In this document: positions 1 to 12,617 of the stretch, in pieces | How positions within the stretch are numbered: the first letter of the stretch is position 1 | Layout of the letters: every line of letters begins with the position of its first letter | NCBI GenBank assembly: GCA_902362705.1 | Contig: CABIXK010000001.1 | Coordinates: 407,027-448,580 of the forward strand | Length of the DNA stretch: 41,554 nucleotides | Direction: 5' to 3' | From: Rikenellaceae bacterium | GTDB lineage: Bacteria > Bacteroidota > Bacteroidia > Bacteroidales > Rikenellaceae | The notes under the pieces: generated by a model | The model's input: only the letters and a program-made list of their open reading frames with translations | Told to the model about the DNA's origin: nothing | Databases searched by the model: none | Made by a program: the position numbers and the translations under genes

Positions 1-360
1 CCGAAAGCTTTCTACACGCTTATCCGCCCCTTCGTCCTTCTCCCCGCGCCTGGCCGGCGGCTGCCGAACACGGGGCCCAGTTCCTTTGTTTCGCACGCCG
101 GCCGGAACGCTCCGACGCGCTATCTCCGAATGAATGATACCCCATGTGAAGCGCCGTTAGGGAGCGGAACGGCACTCCGGGATACTCGTCTCCGAACCAC
201 CTGGGGCCCGGGGATTAAGCCAATTTTCCTTGAAAATTAGGCAGCGAGTGCGTAGCTGTTATTGCCAATTAGTTTTCGGGCCTCGGGATTTACGTGCCGC
301 CACCCAGCGCACGACGTGCTTACAATCAAACTCTACCTGCTGTCAAAACCGGGCACCCCC
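1..360 (-). ncRNA. ssrA: tmRNA, 3' end cut off by the window edge
   Basis: Transfer-messenger RNA rescues stalled ribosomes by acting first as an alanyl-tRNA mimic and then as an mRNA for a degradation tag. On the minus strand it begins at 360 with GGGGGTGCCCGG, followed by TTTTGACAGC, the typical Bacteroidota tmRNA 5' acceptor/D-arm region. A tag reading frame at 237-266 encodes GNNSYALAA and a stop. The distal part, ending AAGCGTGTAGAAAGCTT at the window edge, matches the conserved stretch just before the T-arm and acceptor 3' strand, so roughly 40-50 nt including the T-arm lie outside the window. The middle is G+C-rich pseudoknot material. Identification rests on the start, the tag and the 3' conserved block. 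Confidence 0.9.
237..266 (-). other. tmRNA proteolysis tag reading frame (GNNSYALAA)
   Basis: Codons GGC AAT AAC AGC TAC GCA CTC GCT GCC followed by TAA read G-N-N-S-Y-A-L-A-A. The ALAA terminus is the ClpXP degron of tmRNA tags, and NxxYALAA fits Bacteroidota tags. The resume codon is inferred to be GGC, preceded by CTAATT, in the place of the conserved UAGUC-like upstream element. Confidence 0.8.
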
Positions 361-415
361 ATGTTTCGGGCTGCAAAGCCGAACGAAGACGATGCAAAAA
401 GCGTGCATCGCGGTG

Positions 416-423
416 CGAAGATA
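416..423 (-). promoter_or_regulatory. Candidate -7 element for tmRNA (TATCTTCG)
   Basis: TATCTTCG on the minus strand is one base away from the Bacteroidota -7 consensus TAnnTTTG. It lies about 55 nt upstream of the mature tmRNA 5' end, which leaves room for a leader removed by RNase P. No clear TTG -33 element is visible. Confidence 0.45.
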
Positions 424-458
424 CGAATAATTTCCGAAAAACCGCATCCCGCGTCCGA

Positions 459-1973
<1,515 letters not shown>

Positions 1974-1991
1974 ACACAACATATCGTTGGA

Positions 1992-2022
1992 CAAAAGTAA
2001 CGACGCGCCCGATCATATGCAA
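1992..2022 (-). promoter_or_regulatory. Promoter of the hybrid histidine kinase
   Basis: The minus strand carries TTG at 2020-2022, a 20-nt spacer and TACTTTTG at 1992-1999, a full match to the Bacteroidota consensus. Transcription should start near 1985, which excludes the TTG at 1994 as a start codon. Confidence 0.7.
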
Positions 2023-2179
2023 CATGCGGCGGGCGTTTGCGGTAGCCCATCCGGCCCTTTGTGTGGACATTTCCGCCCGAGCTAATCCGCATCCCCGTTT
2101 CGGGCCGGTCACGCGCGGAGGAAAACGCCCGGGCGGCAGGACCGAAAAGATCGACCCGCGATAAATCGACTTTTTTTCG

Positions 2180-2187
2180 TATCTTTG
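2180..2187 (+). promoter_or_regulatory. Upstream candidate promoter P1 of the ftsE-like gene
   Basis: TATCTTTG is an exact -7 consensus. No TTG lies at the expected -33 position, only a T-rich run. A transcript from here would meet the hairpin and T tract at 2220-2238 after about 45 nt. Confidence 0.5.
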
Positions 2188-2219
2188 ACTTCGTCGAAGA
2201 TACTGCGCCTCGGAAAAAT

Positions 2220-2238
2220 GCAAGCGAGCTTGCTTTTT
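2220..2238 (+). terminator. Short terminator-like hairpin between P1 and P2
   Basis: GCAAG (2220-2224) pairs with CTTGC (2229-2233) around a CGAG loop and is followed directly by a T run. The stem is only 5 bp, so termination would be weak or attenuating. Confidence 0.4.
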
Positions 2239-2262
2239 TCACTCGGCTTATTCGTATCTTTG
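2230..2262 (+). promoter_or_regulatory. Promoter P2 of the ftsE-like gene
   Basis: TATCTTTG at 2255-2262 with TTG at 2230-2232 (22-nt spacer). It lies about 90 nt before the start codon and is the better candidate for the main promoter. Confidence 0.65.
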
Positions 2263-2353
2263 CCCCTACATCCGCCGCACGCCCGACCGGAGCGCAGAAG
2301 CGATGCGGATACCATATTTATAGCCGGCCAACCGGCCAACATACCCACCACCG

Positions 2354-3091
2354 ATGGAGGAGAAATACGTAATCGAGCTGAGCGGCGCAGCCATCCACCA
2401 CGCCGACGATGCGTTCGGCCGCGACTCGTCGCGCAAAAAAATGCAACAGGCCGAGATGGTGCTCTCGGACGTCGACCTGAAGGTCGCCCCGGGCGAGGTG
2501 GTCTACCTGCTCGGGCGCGTCGGCAGCGGCAAGAGCTCGCTGCTCAAGACCCTCTACGCCGAGGTCGAGCTGCTCACGGGCGAGGGGCGCATCGCGGGCT
2601 TCGACCTGCGCCGCCTGCGCCGGCGCGACATCCCCTACCTGCGCCGCCGCATCGGCATCGTCTTCCAGGACTACCAGCTGCTCACCGACCGCAACGTCTT
2701 CATGAACCTCCACTACGTGATGAAGGCCACCGGCTGGAAAGAGGAGACGCGCATCCGCGAGCGCATCGACGAGGTGCTCAACCTGGTCAACCTCACGCAG
2801 AAGAGCTACAAGATGCCCTACGAGCTCTCGGGGGGCGAGCAGCAGCGCCTGGTCATCGCCCGCGCCCTGCTCAACGAGCCGCGCGTGGTGCTGGCCGACG
2901 AACCCACGGGCAACCTCGACCCGGTGACGGCCGACGGCATCATGCAGCTCTTCCGCCAGATCGCCTCGCGCGGCTGCGCCGTGGTGATGTCGACCCACAA
3001 CACGTCGCTCATCGAGAACTACCCCGCCCGCGCCATCCTCTTCGCGCAGGGGCGCATCCGCGAAGTCGACCTGCAGGCCGAGCTCTCGTAG
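2354..3091 (+). CDS. ftsE: FtsE-like ABC transporter ATP-binding protein
   Basis: A 245-residue ABC ATPase with Walker [10 protein letters not shown] (54-62), signature LSGGEQQR (about 158-165), Walker [13 protein letters not shown] and a switch His in MSTHN. The GNLD D-loop and overall sequence match FtsE/LolD/MacB-type ATPases. The family's FtsE member works with the membrane protein FtsX in cell division, activating periplasmic peptidoglycan hydrolases. No ftsX is adjacent, which is usual in Bacteroidota where ftsE stands alone. Residues 1-33 form a longer N-terminal segment than in Proteobacteria. The ATG follows two candidate promoters. FtsE is the most likely identity, but another small single-domain exporter ATPase cannot be excluded. 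Confidence 0.8.
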   Translation: MEEKYVIELSGAAIHHADDAFGRDSSRKKMQQAEMVLSDVDLKVAPGEVVYLLGRVGSGKSSLLKTLYAEVELLTGEGRIAGFDLRRLRRRDIPYLRRRIGIVFQDYQLLTDRNVFMNLHYVMKATGWKEETRIRERIDEVLNLVNLTQKSYKMPYELSGGEQQRLVIARALLNEPRVVLADEPTGNLDPVTADGIMQLFRQIASRGCAVVMSTHNTSLIENYPARAILFAQGRIREVDLQAELS

Positions 3092-3140
3092 GGGGCGGCG
3101 CGCAGGGCCCGGGCGTCCAGCCGACGCAGGGCGCGGGCGC

Positions 3141-3171
3141 TTGTTTTTTCGCGAAATAATACTTATTTTTG
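3141..3171 (+). promoter_or_regulatory. Promoter of gyrB
   Basis: TTG at 3141-3143, a 20-nt spacer and TATTTTTG at 3164-3171. The gyrB ATG follows 23 nt after the -7 element, giving a short leader. Confidence 0.7.
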
Positions 3172-3194
3172 TACGATATTTTGAATCTGCGTAA

Positions 3195-5150
<1,956 letters not shown>

Positions 5151-5164
5151 GCGCCCGAAAAGAG

Positions 5165-5196
5165 AGGATCGTGCCCCGCGGGGTGCGATCCTTTTT
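5165..5196 (+). terminator. Terminator after gyrB
   Basis: AGGATCG (5165-5171) pairs with CGATCCT (5186-5192), with an inner CCCC/GGGG stem, followed by five T. It is a canonical intrinsic terminator 15 nt after the gyrB stop. Confidence 0.85.
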
Positions 5197-5244
5197 CGTA
5201 GGCGCACCCCGACAGAACCACACAACCGCGAAAAACAACGACCC

Positions 5245-5865
5245 ATGAAAGTGACAGTTATCGGCGTCGCCGGAGGAACCGGCTCGGGCAAATCGACCCT
5301 CGTCAAGCGCCTGCAGGAGGCATTCGAAGGCGACGACGTCGTGACGCTCTGCCACGACTACTACTACAAGGCCCACACCGAGCTCACCTACGAGGAGCGC
5401 ACGAAGCTCAACTACGACCACCCCCAGGCGTTCGACACGCAGATGATGGTCGACCACATCAAGGCCCTCAAGGAGAACGTGCCCGTCGAGCGGCCCGTCT
5501 ACTCGTTCGTCGAGCACAACCGCATGGCCGAGACCGTGTGCGTGAAGCCCTCGAAGGTCATCATCGTCGACGGCATCCTCATCTTCGAGCACCGCGAGCT
5601 GCGCGAGCTGATGGACATCAAGGTCTTCGTCGACACCGATGCCGACCTGCGCCTGGCGCGCCGCATCCTGCGCGACGTGTGCGACCGCGGCCGCACGATG
5701 CAGTCGGTCATCAAGCAATACACCGAGACGGTGAAGCCCATGCACGAGGAGTTCGTCGAGCCCTCGAAGAAGTACGCCGACGTCATCATCCCCGAGGGCG
5801 GTTTCAACTCGGTGGCCGTGGCGATGCTCATCCAGAACATCCGTTCGCTCATCGACGCGGAGTAA
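5245..5865 (+). CDS. udk: Uridine kinase
   Basis: A 206-residue P-loop kinase that phosphorylates uridine and cytidine to UMP and CMP in pyrimidine salvage. Walker A is GGTGSGKST (10-18). DYYYK after HD is the substrate-binding tyrosine-rich motif, DHPQAFD is the conserved nucleoside-binding loop, and VDGILIFE carries the second acidic motif. The lid region contains RRILRDVCDRGRT. The length is standard for Udk. It lies 94 nt beyond gyrB, after the gyrB terminator, and no clear TAnnTTTG promoter is visible between them, so read-through or a weak promoter is implied. Confidence 0.93.
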   Translation: MKVTVIGVAGGTGSGKSTLVKRLQEAFEGDDVVTLCHDYYYKAHTELTYEERTKLNYDHPQAFDTQMMVDHIKALKENVPVERPVYSFVEHNRMAETVCVKPSKVIIVDGILIFEHRELRELMDIKVFVDTDADLRLARRILRDVCDRGRTMQSVIKQYTETVKPMHEEFVEPSKKYADVIIPEGGFNSVAVAMLIQNIRSLIDAE

Positions 5866-5889
5866 CGGCCCCACCACCAAACGACGACG

Positions 5890-5918
5890 AAGCCGGGCAG
5901 GAACGACCTGCCCGGCTT
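5890..5918. terminator. Bidirectional hairpin between udk and mutS
   Basis: AAGCCGGGCAGG (5890-5901) and CCTGCCCGGCTT (5907-5918) form a perfect 12-bp stem with a 5-nt loop between convergent genes. No long T run is present on either side, only TT. Confidence 0.7.
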
Positions 5919-5958
5919 CGTCGCATCGGTACGCGTACGCCTACCGCACCGGCACGGC

Positions 5959-8637
5959 TCAGATGCCCGTGATCTTCTTGATCTCGTTGAGCTTGTTGAG
6001 CGCCTCGATGGGCGTGAGCGAGTCGATGTCGAGCCCGCGTATCTGGTCGCGGATCTGCACCAGCACGGGGTCGTCGAGCTGGAACATCGAAAGCTGCATC
6101 CCCTGCGCCGTGCTCTCCGCGGCCTCGCGCACGGTGTGGGCCGCCGAGCGCTTGCCCCGCTCCTTGGGGCTGCGGCTGGGCACGATCTCGCTCGTGCCGT
6201 AGACCTGCTCCAGGTTGCGCAGGATCTCGTCGGCGCGTCCCACGATCGACTGCGGCATGCCGGCCATGCGGGCGACGTGGATACCGAACGAGTGCTCCGT
6301 GCCGCCCCGCTCGAGCTTGCGCAGGAAGACGATCTGGTTGCCCAGCTCCTTCACCGCCACGTGGTAGTTCTTCACGCGCGGGCACATCTGCTCCATCTCG
6401 TTGAGTTCGTGGTAGTGGGTCGCGAAGAGGGTCTTGGCGTGGGCCGAGGGGTGGTTGTGGAGGTACTCGACCATGGCCCAGGCGATCGAGATGCCGTCGT
6501 AGGTCGACGTGCCGCGGCCGATCTCGTCGAGCAGCACGATGCTGCGGTCGGAGATGTTGTTGAGGATGCTCGCCGACTCCAGCATCTCGACCATGAAGGT
6601 CGACTCGCCCTGCGAGATGTTGTCCGACGCGCCGACGCGGGTGAATATCTTGTCCACCACGCCGATATGGGCCGACGCAGCCGGCACGAACGAGCCCATC
6701 TGCGCCATGAGGATGATGAGCGCCGTCTGCCGCAGCAGGGCCGACTTACCCGACATGTTGGGACCCGTAATCATCATGATCTGCTGCTCGCTGTCGTCGA
6801 GCACCACGTCGTTGGGGATGTACTCCTCCCCCACCGGCATGAGGGTCTCGATGACCGGGTGGCGCCCCTGGCGGATCTCGATGCGGGGCCCGCGGTCGAG
6901 CACCGGACGCACGTAGCGGCGCTCCACGGCCAGGCGGGCGAACGACTGCAGGCAGTCGATCTCGGCCACGGCCGCGGCGTTGCGCAGCAGCTCGGAGAGC
7001 GACGCCGAGATGGCGGCCATCAGATCGTTGTAGAGGCGCAGCTCGATGCGCAGCATCTTCTCCTCGGCGCCCAGAATCTTCTCCTCGTACTCCTTGAGCT
7101 CCTCGGTGATGTAGCGCTCGGCGGCCGTGAGCGTCTGCTTGCGGATCCACGAGGCGGGGACCTTGTCCTTGTGGGCGTTGCGCACCTCGATGTAGTAGCC
7201 GAAAACGTTGTTGTAACTGATCTTGAGCGACGGAATGCCCGTGGCCTCGCTCTCGCGCTGCTGGATGCGCTGCAGGTAGTCCTTGCCGTGGAGCACGATG
7301 CGGCGCAGGTCGTCGAGCTCGGGGTCGACCCCGTCGGCGATCACGCCGCCCTTCTGTATCTGGTTGTTGAGCGGATCGGGATAGATCTCGCGGGCGATGC
7401 GCTCGCGCACCGCCACCATCAGGTCGAGCCGCCCGGCCAGCGCGTGCAGGCGGTCGTGGTCGGTCGACTCCATCGCCGCCTTGAGCGTCTCGATGGCCAC
7501 GAGCGAGTTCTTGAGCTGCACCAGCTCACGGGGCGTGACGCGCGCGGCGGCGATACGCGAGGCGATGCGCTCGAGATCGCCCACGAGCGACACCTGGTCG
7601 CGCAGCGCCTCGGCCAGATCGGTCTCGTGCGTGAGGATTTCCACCGTATCGAGGCGCCGGTCGATCTTCTCGGGGTCGACGATCGGCATGGCGATCCACC
7701 GCTTGAGCAGACGCCCGCCCATGGGGGTGAGCGTGCGGTCGATCACCTCGGCGAAGCTCCCCTTCTCGCGCGCTCCGTTCGAGGCGAAGAGCTCGAGGTT
7801 GCGGATCGTGAACTTGTCGACCCACACGTAGTCGTTCTGATCCAGACGCGAGAGCGAGCGGATGTGGCCCACGTCGCGGTGCTCGGTGAACTCCAGGTAG
7901 TGGAGGATGGCCCCCGCGGCGGCGATACCGCAGGTCATGTGGTCGACGCCGAAGCCCTTGAGCGAGCGGGTGCCGAACTGGCGGCAAAGCTTCTCGCGGT
8001 TGACATCCTCCGAGAAGACCCACTCGTCGAGCCGGTAGGTGTAGAGCTTCGAACCGAACGCCCCGGCGAAGCGGTCCTCGTAGCCGCGCTGGTAGAGCAC
8101 CTCCTTGGGCCGGAGGTTCGAGATGAGTTTGTCGACGTAGTTGTCGGCACCCTCGGCGACGTAGAACTCGCCGGTCGAGATGTCGAGGAACGCCACGCCC
8201 GTGGTCTTGCGCCCGAAGCATACCGACGCCAGGAACGTATTCTCCTTGTTGGCCAGTATGTTGTCGCCCAGCGCCACGCCGGGCGTCACCAGCTCGATCA
8301 CGCCCCGCTTGACCAGCCCCTTGACCTGCTTGGGGTCCTCGAGCTGCTCGCAGATGGCCACGCGCTCGCCCGCCCGCACCAGTTTGGGCAGGTAGGTGTC
8401 GACGGCGTGGTAGGGAAATCCGGCCAGCTCGACGTAGGAGGCGGCGCCGTTGGCGCGCCGCGTGAGCGTGATGCCGAGGATCCCGCTCGCCTTGATCGCG
8501 TCCTCGCCGAAGGTCTCGTAGAAGTCGCCCACGCGGAAGAGCAGGATGGCATCGGGATGGACCGCCTTGACGGCATAATACTGCTTCATCAGGGGGGTCT
8601 CAACGTATTTCTTGGCAGGCTTGGTCTGGGAGCTCAC
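5959..8637 (-). CDS. mutS: DNA mismatch repair protein MutS
   Basis: About 892 residues. MutS binds mispaired bases and recruits MutL. The mismatch-binding domain I has [11 protein letters not shown] with the GxFYE phenylalanine wedge, followed by connector, lever and clamp regions. The ATPase has Walker [14 protein letters not shown] (around 620), [12 protein letters not shown] (around 700) and [10 protein letters not shown]. The C-terminal helix-turn-helix dimerisation part ends in LNELKKI-like sequence. The open frame reaches a TTG at 8667, but that codon lies within the -7 promoter motif. GTG at 8637 is chosen because it follows the expected transcription start by about 20 nt and gives a normal N-terminus; ATG at 8589 is an alternative. 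Confidence 0.95.
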   Translation of the reverse strand: MSSQTKPAKKYVETPLMKQYYAVKAVHPDAILLFRVGDFYETFGEDAIKASGILGITLTRRANGAASYVELAGFPYHAVDTYLPKLVRAGERVAICEQLEDPKQVKGLVKRGVIELVTPGVALGDNILANKENTFLASVCFGRKTTGVAFLDISTGEFYVAEGADNYVDKLISNLRPKEVLYQRGYEDRFAGAFGSKLYTYRLDEWVFSEDVNREKLCRQFGTRSLKGFGVDHMTCGIAAAGAILHYLEFTEHRDVGHIRSLSRLDQNDYVWVDKFTIRNLELFASNGAREKGSFAEVIDRTLTPMGGRLLKRWIAMPIVDPEKIDRRLDTVEILTHETDLAEALRDQVSLVGDLERIASRIAAARVTPRELVQLKNSLVAIETLKAAMESTDHDRLHALAGRLDLMVAVRERIAREIYPDPLNNQIQKGGVIADGVDPELDDLRRIVLHGKDYLQRIQQRESEATGIPSLKISYNNVFGYYIEVRNAHKDKVPASWIRKQTLTAAERYITEELKEYEEKILGAEEKMLRIELRLYNDLMAAISASLSELLRNAAAVAEIDCLQSFARLAVERRYVRPVLDRGPRIEIRQGRHPVIETLMPVGEEYIPNDVVLDDSEQQIMMITGPNMSGKSALLRQTALIILMAQMGSFVPAASAHIGVVDKIFTRVGASDNISQGESTFMVEMLESASILNNISDRSIVLLDEIGRGTSTYDGISIAWAMVEYLHNHPSAHAKTLFATHYHELNEMEQMCPRVKNYHVAVKELGNQIVFLRKLERGGTEHSFGIHVARMAGMPQSIVGRADEILRNLEQVYGTSEIVPSRSPKERGKRSAAHTVREAAESTAQGMQLSMFQLDDPVLVQIRDQIRGLDIDSLTPIEALNKLNEIKKITGI

Positions 8638-8664
8638 AATCGATTCTTGTAAATTTCGGGGGAA

Positions 8665-8695
8665 CAAAGGTACGACGGCGAAACGGGAAATGCAA
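8665..8695 (-). promoter_or_regulatory. Promoter of mutS
   Basis: Minus-strand TTG (8693-8695), a 20-nt spacer and TACCTTTG (8665-8672). This is a textbook Bacteroidota promoter, with the start expected near 8658. Confidence 0.75.
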
Positions 8696-8770
8696 GCCCT
8701 GCGGCCGATTTCGAAGCGCCGCCCGCCCCACGGCGGCCGTCGGGCCGCTGCCGGCGCCGCGGCAGGGTGT

Positions 8771-8902
8771 TCACTCGAGCTCTATGGGGTTGCAGGGCAT
8801 CTGCCATTCGGGGCCTTGCAGCGGACGGCCTATACCATCTACGCGCACGCGACACGGGCGCATGCGAGCAGCACGCACAAGACGATCGACATCTTTTCCC
8901 AT
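8771..8902 (-). pseudogene. GLPGLI-family relic with a large internal deletion
   Basis: After the stop of the beta-barrel gene, the frame starting at ATG 8902 ends in MPCNPIELE and a TGA at 8771. The intact GLPGLI gene at 11608-12567 ends IPYNPIELE, so the last codons are homologous (both read NPIELE from nearly the same DNA). In another frame, ATG at 8892 encodes MSIVLCVLLACARVACA, which looks like a signal peptide, and then a stop. A gene start and a gene end are thus joined out of frame without the roughly 250-residue middle. I read this as a decayed second GLPGLI gene. A short real peptide of 43 residues is possible but less likely. Confidence 0.6.
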
Positions 8903-8911
8903 AGCTTCACC

Positions 8912-11584
8912 CTATCTGAGGCTGAACTTGATCTTGAAGAGCACGGAGGCGGGCCTCAAGCGGTAGGTGTAGAGATAGTCGGTGATGTCGGACTGGGAAG
9001 CGGAACGGAAGGTTCCGACGTCGGCCAGGTTGCGTCCCTCGACCGAGTACTCGACCCTCCGTGATTTGTAGGTGAGCGAGGCGTCGAGGAAGAACATGTT
9101 GCGGTCGGAGCCTCCTATGGCGGCGTTGTAGTAGTGCTCGCCGCCGATGCGGCAGATGAACTTCTTGCGGACGATGAAGTCCACGGCGGCATTCTGGCGC
9201 ACGACGTCGATGGGCCGCAGCGCCGTGCCCTCGAAACGGCTCTTGCTGCGCGCGTAGGAGGCCTCGTAGTCGAGCTTCACGGCCCGCGTGAAGCGCGTGT
9301 TGAAGCCCAGCGCGGCCGTCGCCCCGTCGTACTGCGTGGACAGCAGCTCGCCCTGCCGCATGACCTCGCTCCACGTGCGCGAGAAGCCGCCCGAGAGGTT
9401 GAAGGTCGTGGAGATGCCGTCGAAGCGCTTGCTCACCGACGCCCGCAGGTCGTAGCCGTGGGAGCTGTTGTCGCGCTCCACGGCCTCGATGCGGCTGAGC
9501 GAACCCTCGTAGGTCACGCCGTACATCAGGTTGCGCCGCGTGCGGCGGTAGCTCGCGTCGATAGATCCGAACAGCGCGCGGATGGCGTTGCCGTAGGAGA
9601 GCGAGACGGAGTAGTTCTGCGTGCGGTTGCGGCTCAGGGGGCCCTGCTTGCTCGTGATCTGGCGGTAGTCTGTCATGACGTAGCCCGCATAGTTGTCGTA
9701 GAGACCCCCGATCGCCTCGTAGTAGGAGGCGCGGGCCGTGGCCTTGAGGTTATAGGTCAGGTTGGACTGGAGCGACAGCGAGGGGGTGAAGATCGCGTCG
9801 CGGCTCCTCTCCGTGCGGTTGCGCACGCGGTCCTCGCTGCGCAGCGTCAGCAGGTCCACAGGCACGTAGAGGCTCACCGAGAAGCGGTCGCCGACGCCGT
9901 AGCGGAGGCTCGGACCCAGGATGAGGTCGGCACGCCGCCAGTAGATGTCGTTGCGGTGGGGCGATGCGGCATCGGCGGCCGCGCCCTGCCCGTCGATGGG
10001 CGCCAGCGACGAGCGCATCCACTCGATCTGGGCGTTGAGCGCCGCATTGAGCGTGAACGACCAGCGCCCTACGATCCACGACGTGAAGGCCGAGTTGCGC
10101 GTGCGGAAGCGGCGGCTGTCGAGCCGCTGCAACGCCCCGGACACCGCCTCGGGATCGTCGAAGACATCCGGGTAGAGCATCGGCACGATGCGCAGCTGCG
10201 TGGGCTGCGTCTCGTAGTCCGTCTCGGAGTTGAACGACAGCGCCTGCCGCCCCGTGCGGCGGATGGAGCGGAAGGTGTTGCGCACGCTCACGTGCGGCAG
10301 GCGGAAGCGCTGGTCCACGCGGTCGGCGTCGTTGAACACGCGCCCGAAGTCGCGGTCCCAGCGCCCGGCGAAGGAGAGCTTCTCCTGCAGGTAGCGCTTC
10401 TCGGCGTTGGATTGAAGCTGCAGGTCCACCGACGTGCGGTCGGTGCGCCGCGCCGTGGAGATCCGCTCGCGGATGTCGAGCGGCGCGGCGTCGGGCAGGT
10501 GGTGGGTCGTCGTCGAGGAGCCCTCGGCCAGGCGGTAGTCGTGGTGGTACTGCGCGTTGGCCGTCAGCTCCAGCTCCTTGCGCAGCTTCGTGATCGAGTT
10601 GAGCGACACGGTGTGGATGTTGTTGTCCAGGTAGCGGCGCTCGTCGAGCGACGGTACGGTCGGAGCATGCACGCCCAGTAGCGTGGAGGCCTCGTCCAGA
10701 CCCCCGTAGAGGCTCTTCAGCTCGCGCGACACGTCGTCGCCCGTGTTGTTGGTCTTGTAGGTGTCGAGCGTCTGGAAACGCCGCCCGAAGTACATCGCCG
10801 TCAGCTCCCCGCTCCACATCGCCGGCTTGTAGCCTCCGCCCAGCTGCATCGTCCCGCTCCACGTGCCCTTGGCCGACTCCTTCAGACGCAGGTTCAGAGC
10901 CGCGCGGTCCGTGTCCACGAGTTTCTTCAGCGCCTTGATCGGCTGGTGGTTCTCGTACACCTCCACGCGCGCGATGTCCTTGGCCTGGATGTTGTTCGTC
11001 GCGATGCCGTAGCGGCCGCCCAGCATGTCCAGACCCTCGATGTAGAACTTGTTGATCGTCTTGCCGTTGTACTTCACCTCGCCCGCCTTCGAAACCTCGA
11101 TGCCCGGCATCTTGCGCAGCACGTCGCCGATCGAGCGGTCGGCCACGTCGGCGTACTTCGAGACCGTGTAGCTCAGCGTGTCCGACCGCCGCTCCACGGG
11201 CGGAGCCTTGACCGTCACCTCGCGGATCTTCAGGTCGGCGTGCGACACGCTGAAGTCCACGCGCTGCGTGCGCGCGAGGATACGCTTCGACTGCGGGGCG
11301 ATGTTGAAGCCCGTGACCGTCACCAGCAGCGTGTCGGCCGTGCCCTGCCACTCAAGCGTGTAGCTCCCGTCGGCGCGCGAGGTCGTGTAGCCGTACATCG
11401 TCCGACGAGACGGGCTTTGAAGCAGCACGTTCACCGGGTCCGTGGCCTCGCCAGTCGCAGCGTCGACAATCATCCCGCTGATCGTCGCTCGCTTCACGGG
11501 CGGTTGGGGTTGCGGTTGGGATTGCGCCGCGGCGGGGGCAATAGCGGCGAGCAGAAGGACAAGAGAGAGCAGGCGGTGGAGCAT
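8912..11584 (-). CDS. TonB-receptor-like outer membrane beta-barrel protein
   Basis: An 890-residue protein with an N-terminal signal peptide ending near AAAQ (residue 21), a CarboxypepD_reg-like Ig-fold domain (about 33-110), a plug-like region (about 130-230, containing GDVLRKMPGIEV and NGKTINKFYIEGLDMLGGRYG), and a long barrel ending in FKIKFSLR. This architecture is typical of Bacteroidota outer-membrane proteins encoded with GLPGLI genes. It is related to SusC but shorter and has no SusD partner, and its substrate is unknown. It follows the GLPGLI gene by 23 nt, so the two should be cotranscribed. Confidence 0.85.
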   Translation of the reverse strand: MLHRLLSLVLLLAAIAPAAAQSQPQPQPPVKRATISGMIVDAATGEATDPVNVLLQSPSRRTMYGYTTSRADGSYTLEWQGTADTLLVTVTGFNIAPQSKRILARTQRVDFSVSHADLKIREVTVKAPPVERRSDTLSYTVSKYADVADRSIGDVLRKMPGIEVSKAGEVKYNGKTINKFYIEGLDMLGGRYGIATNNIQAKDIARVEVYENHQPIKALKKLVDTDRAALNLRLKESAKGTWSGTMQLGGGYKPAMWSGELTAMYFGRRFQTLDTYKTNNTGDDVSRELKSLYGGLDEASTLLGVHAPTVPSLDERRYLDNNIHTVSLNSITKLRKELELTANAQYHHDYRLAEGSSTTTHHLPDAAPLDIRERISTARRTDRTSVDLQLQSNAEKRYLQEKLSFAGRWDRDFGRVFNDADRVDQRFRLPHVSVRNTFRSIRRTGRQALSFNSETDYETQPTQLRIVPMLYPDVFDDPEAVSGALQRLDSRRFRTRNSAFTSWIVGRWSFTLNAALNAQIEWMRSSLAPIDGQGAAADAASPHRNDIYWRRADLILGPSLRYGVGDRFSVSLYVPVDLLTLRSEDRVRNRTERSRDAIFTPSLSLQSNLTYNLKATARASYYEAIGGLYDNYAGYVMTDYRQITSKQGPLSRNRTQNYSVSLSYGNAIRALFGSIDASYRRTRRNLMYGVTYEGSLSRIEAVERDNSSHGYDLRASVSKRFDGISTTFNLSGGFSRTWSEVMRQGELLSTQYDGATAALGFNTRFTRAVKLDYEASYARSKSRFEGTALRPIDVVRQNAAVDFIVRKKFICRIGGEHYYNAAIGGSDRNMFFLDASLTYKSRRVEYSVEGRNLADVGTFRSASQSDITDYLYTYRLRPASVLFKIKFSLR

Positions 11585-11607
11585 GGCGGGGAGGGGTTAG
11601 GGTGAGG

Positions 11608-12567
11608 TCATTCGAGCTCGATGGGGTTGTAGGGAATCGGGGCGCACTGGTCGCGGGTGACGAGCAGGTGCCGGCCGTCGCGGACCGTCACGAAGTAGTC
11701 CTGCCCCTTGTCGGCGAGCATGCCGTCGACCGGGTGGTCGTAGAGGTGACGGGCGGCCCGCCGCACCCGCTCGCGCGTCATCCGGCGGGTGGGAACCCGG
11801 TAGCGGAGCATCGGCTCGTCGGGCTGCTCGATGCCGATGGCCCGGAAGCGCCACTCCCCCGCGTCGTCCTCGGCGGCGAGGATCATCCCCGGCAGGCCGT
11901 GGAGCTTCCAGAATCCGGCGGTGGCGGGCAGCTCTGGGGCGTACCACACGCTCCACCGACGGCCGCGGAACGTGCAGCGGGCCCGCAGACAGCGGTAGCC
12001 CGCGATCTGCTGCGCCGCCTGCTCGTCGAGGCTCCACCCGATCGCGGGCAGCGACTCCTCGTAGGTGTGCAGCAGGTTTTCGAGGTGGGGAAACAGTTCG
12101 CCCTCTTCGAGGGTGCGGCGGCGAAGATCGACCCGCAGCACCGCGGGATAGAGTACGCTGCATGAACGCATCCATTCGCAGACGGTGCGCCGGCTCTTGT
12201 CGGTATGGTTCATCGACAGCTCGCGTAGGTAGAGGCTGTAGAAAGTCGCGTAGCGGCCGCCCGTCTCGGCGACGACCCGGTCGCGGCGCACGAGGGTATC
12301 GGTCCGCACCTCCAGGTCATAGGTCACGCGCAGCGCGATGCGGTCGATCGCCTCGGGTGCGGCCGTGGAGTAGAAGCTCTCGAAGCCCGGAACGTAGTTG
12401 CCCGAGAAGATCGGCATCCGGCGCTTCATCTCTTCGAGCGGGAGGACGCGGACCTGCTGGGCCGAGGCGGGGAGGCTCGGGAGCAAAGCGGCCAGCCCGA
12501 GGAGCATCGCCCCGGCTCGCGCCGCGAGCGACATCCTCCGCTCCCCCGCTTCTCTGAATAGGTTCAT
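11608..12567 (-). CDS. GLPGLI family protein
   Basis: A 319-residue exported protein. The hallmark motif reads KLHGLPGMI (about 222-229), a GLPGLI variant, within the family's conserved context (WYAPELPATAGFWKLHGLPGMIL broken into typical blocks). A signal peptide is seen in either start choice: ATG 12567 or, with a purine-rich GGAGCGGAGG just before it, ATG 12534 (MSLAARAGAMLLGL). The second start gives a cleaner signal peptide. The function of the family is unknown; members are secreted or periplasmic and are encoded next to TonB-receptor-like barrels, as here. The C-terminus is NPIELE, shared with the relic at 8771. Confidence 0.85.
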   Translation of the reverse strand: MNLFREAGERRMSLAARAGAMLLGLAALLPSLPASAQQVRVLPLEEMKRRMPIFSGNYVPGFESFYSTAAPEAIDRIALRVTYDLEVRTDTLVRRDRVVAETGGRYATFYSLYLRELSMNHTDKSRRTVCEWMRSCSVLYPAVLRVDLRRRTLEEGELFPHLENLLHTYEESLPAIGWSLDEQAAQQIAGYRCLRARCTFRGRRWSVWYAPELPATAGFWKLHGLPGMILAAEDDAGEWRFRAIGIEQPDEPMLRYRVPTRRMTRERVRRAARHLYDHPVDGMLADKGQDYFVTVRDGRHLLVTRDQCAPIPYNPIELE

Positions 12568-12617
12568 CCCGATCGCTGCGTTCGGTCGGTCCCGACGGCG
12601 GGTCCGACTTCCTACGG

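Larger units (their letters stand above)
2000..2353. other. Divergent intergenic region between histidine kinase and ftsE-like gene
   Basis: No convincing gene is present. The region holds the minus-strand kinase promoter, two plus-strand TATCTTTG elements (2180-2187 and 2255-2262), and between them two small hairpins, the second followed by six T (2220-2238). On the minus strand TATCTTCG at 2195-2202 is a further possible -7 element. Confidence 0.6.

Noticed and set aside
5197..5244. A separate promoter for udk
   Set aside because: No TAnnTTTG box or TTG at suitable spacing is visible in the 48 nt after the gyrB terminator.
6136..8652. An 838-codon plus-strand open frame opposite mutS
   Set aside because: It is an antisense shadow; mutS motifs are intact on the minus strand.
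8912..11584. The outer-membrane barrel as a SusC nutrient receptor
   Set aside because: It is shorter than SusC proteins, has no SusD partner and is paired with a GLPGLI gene instead.
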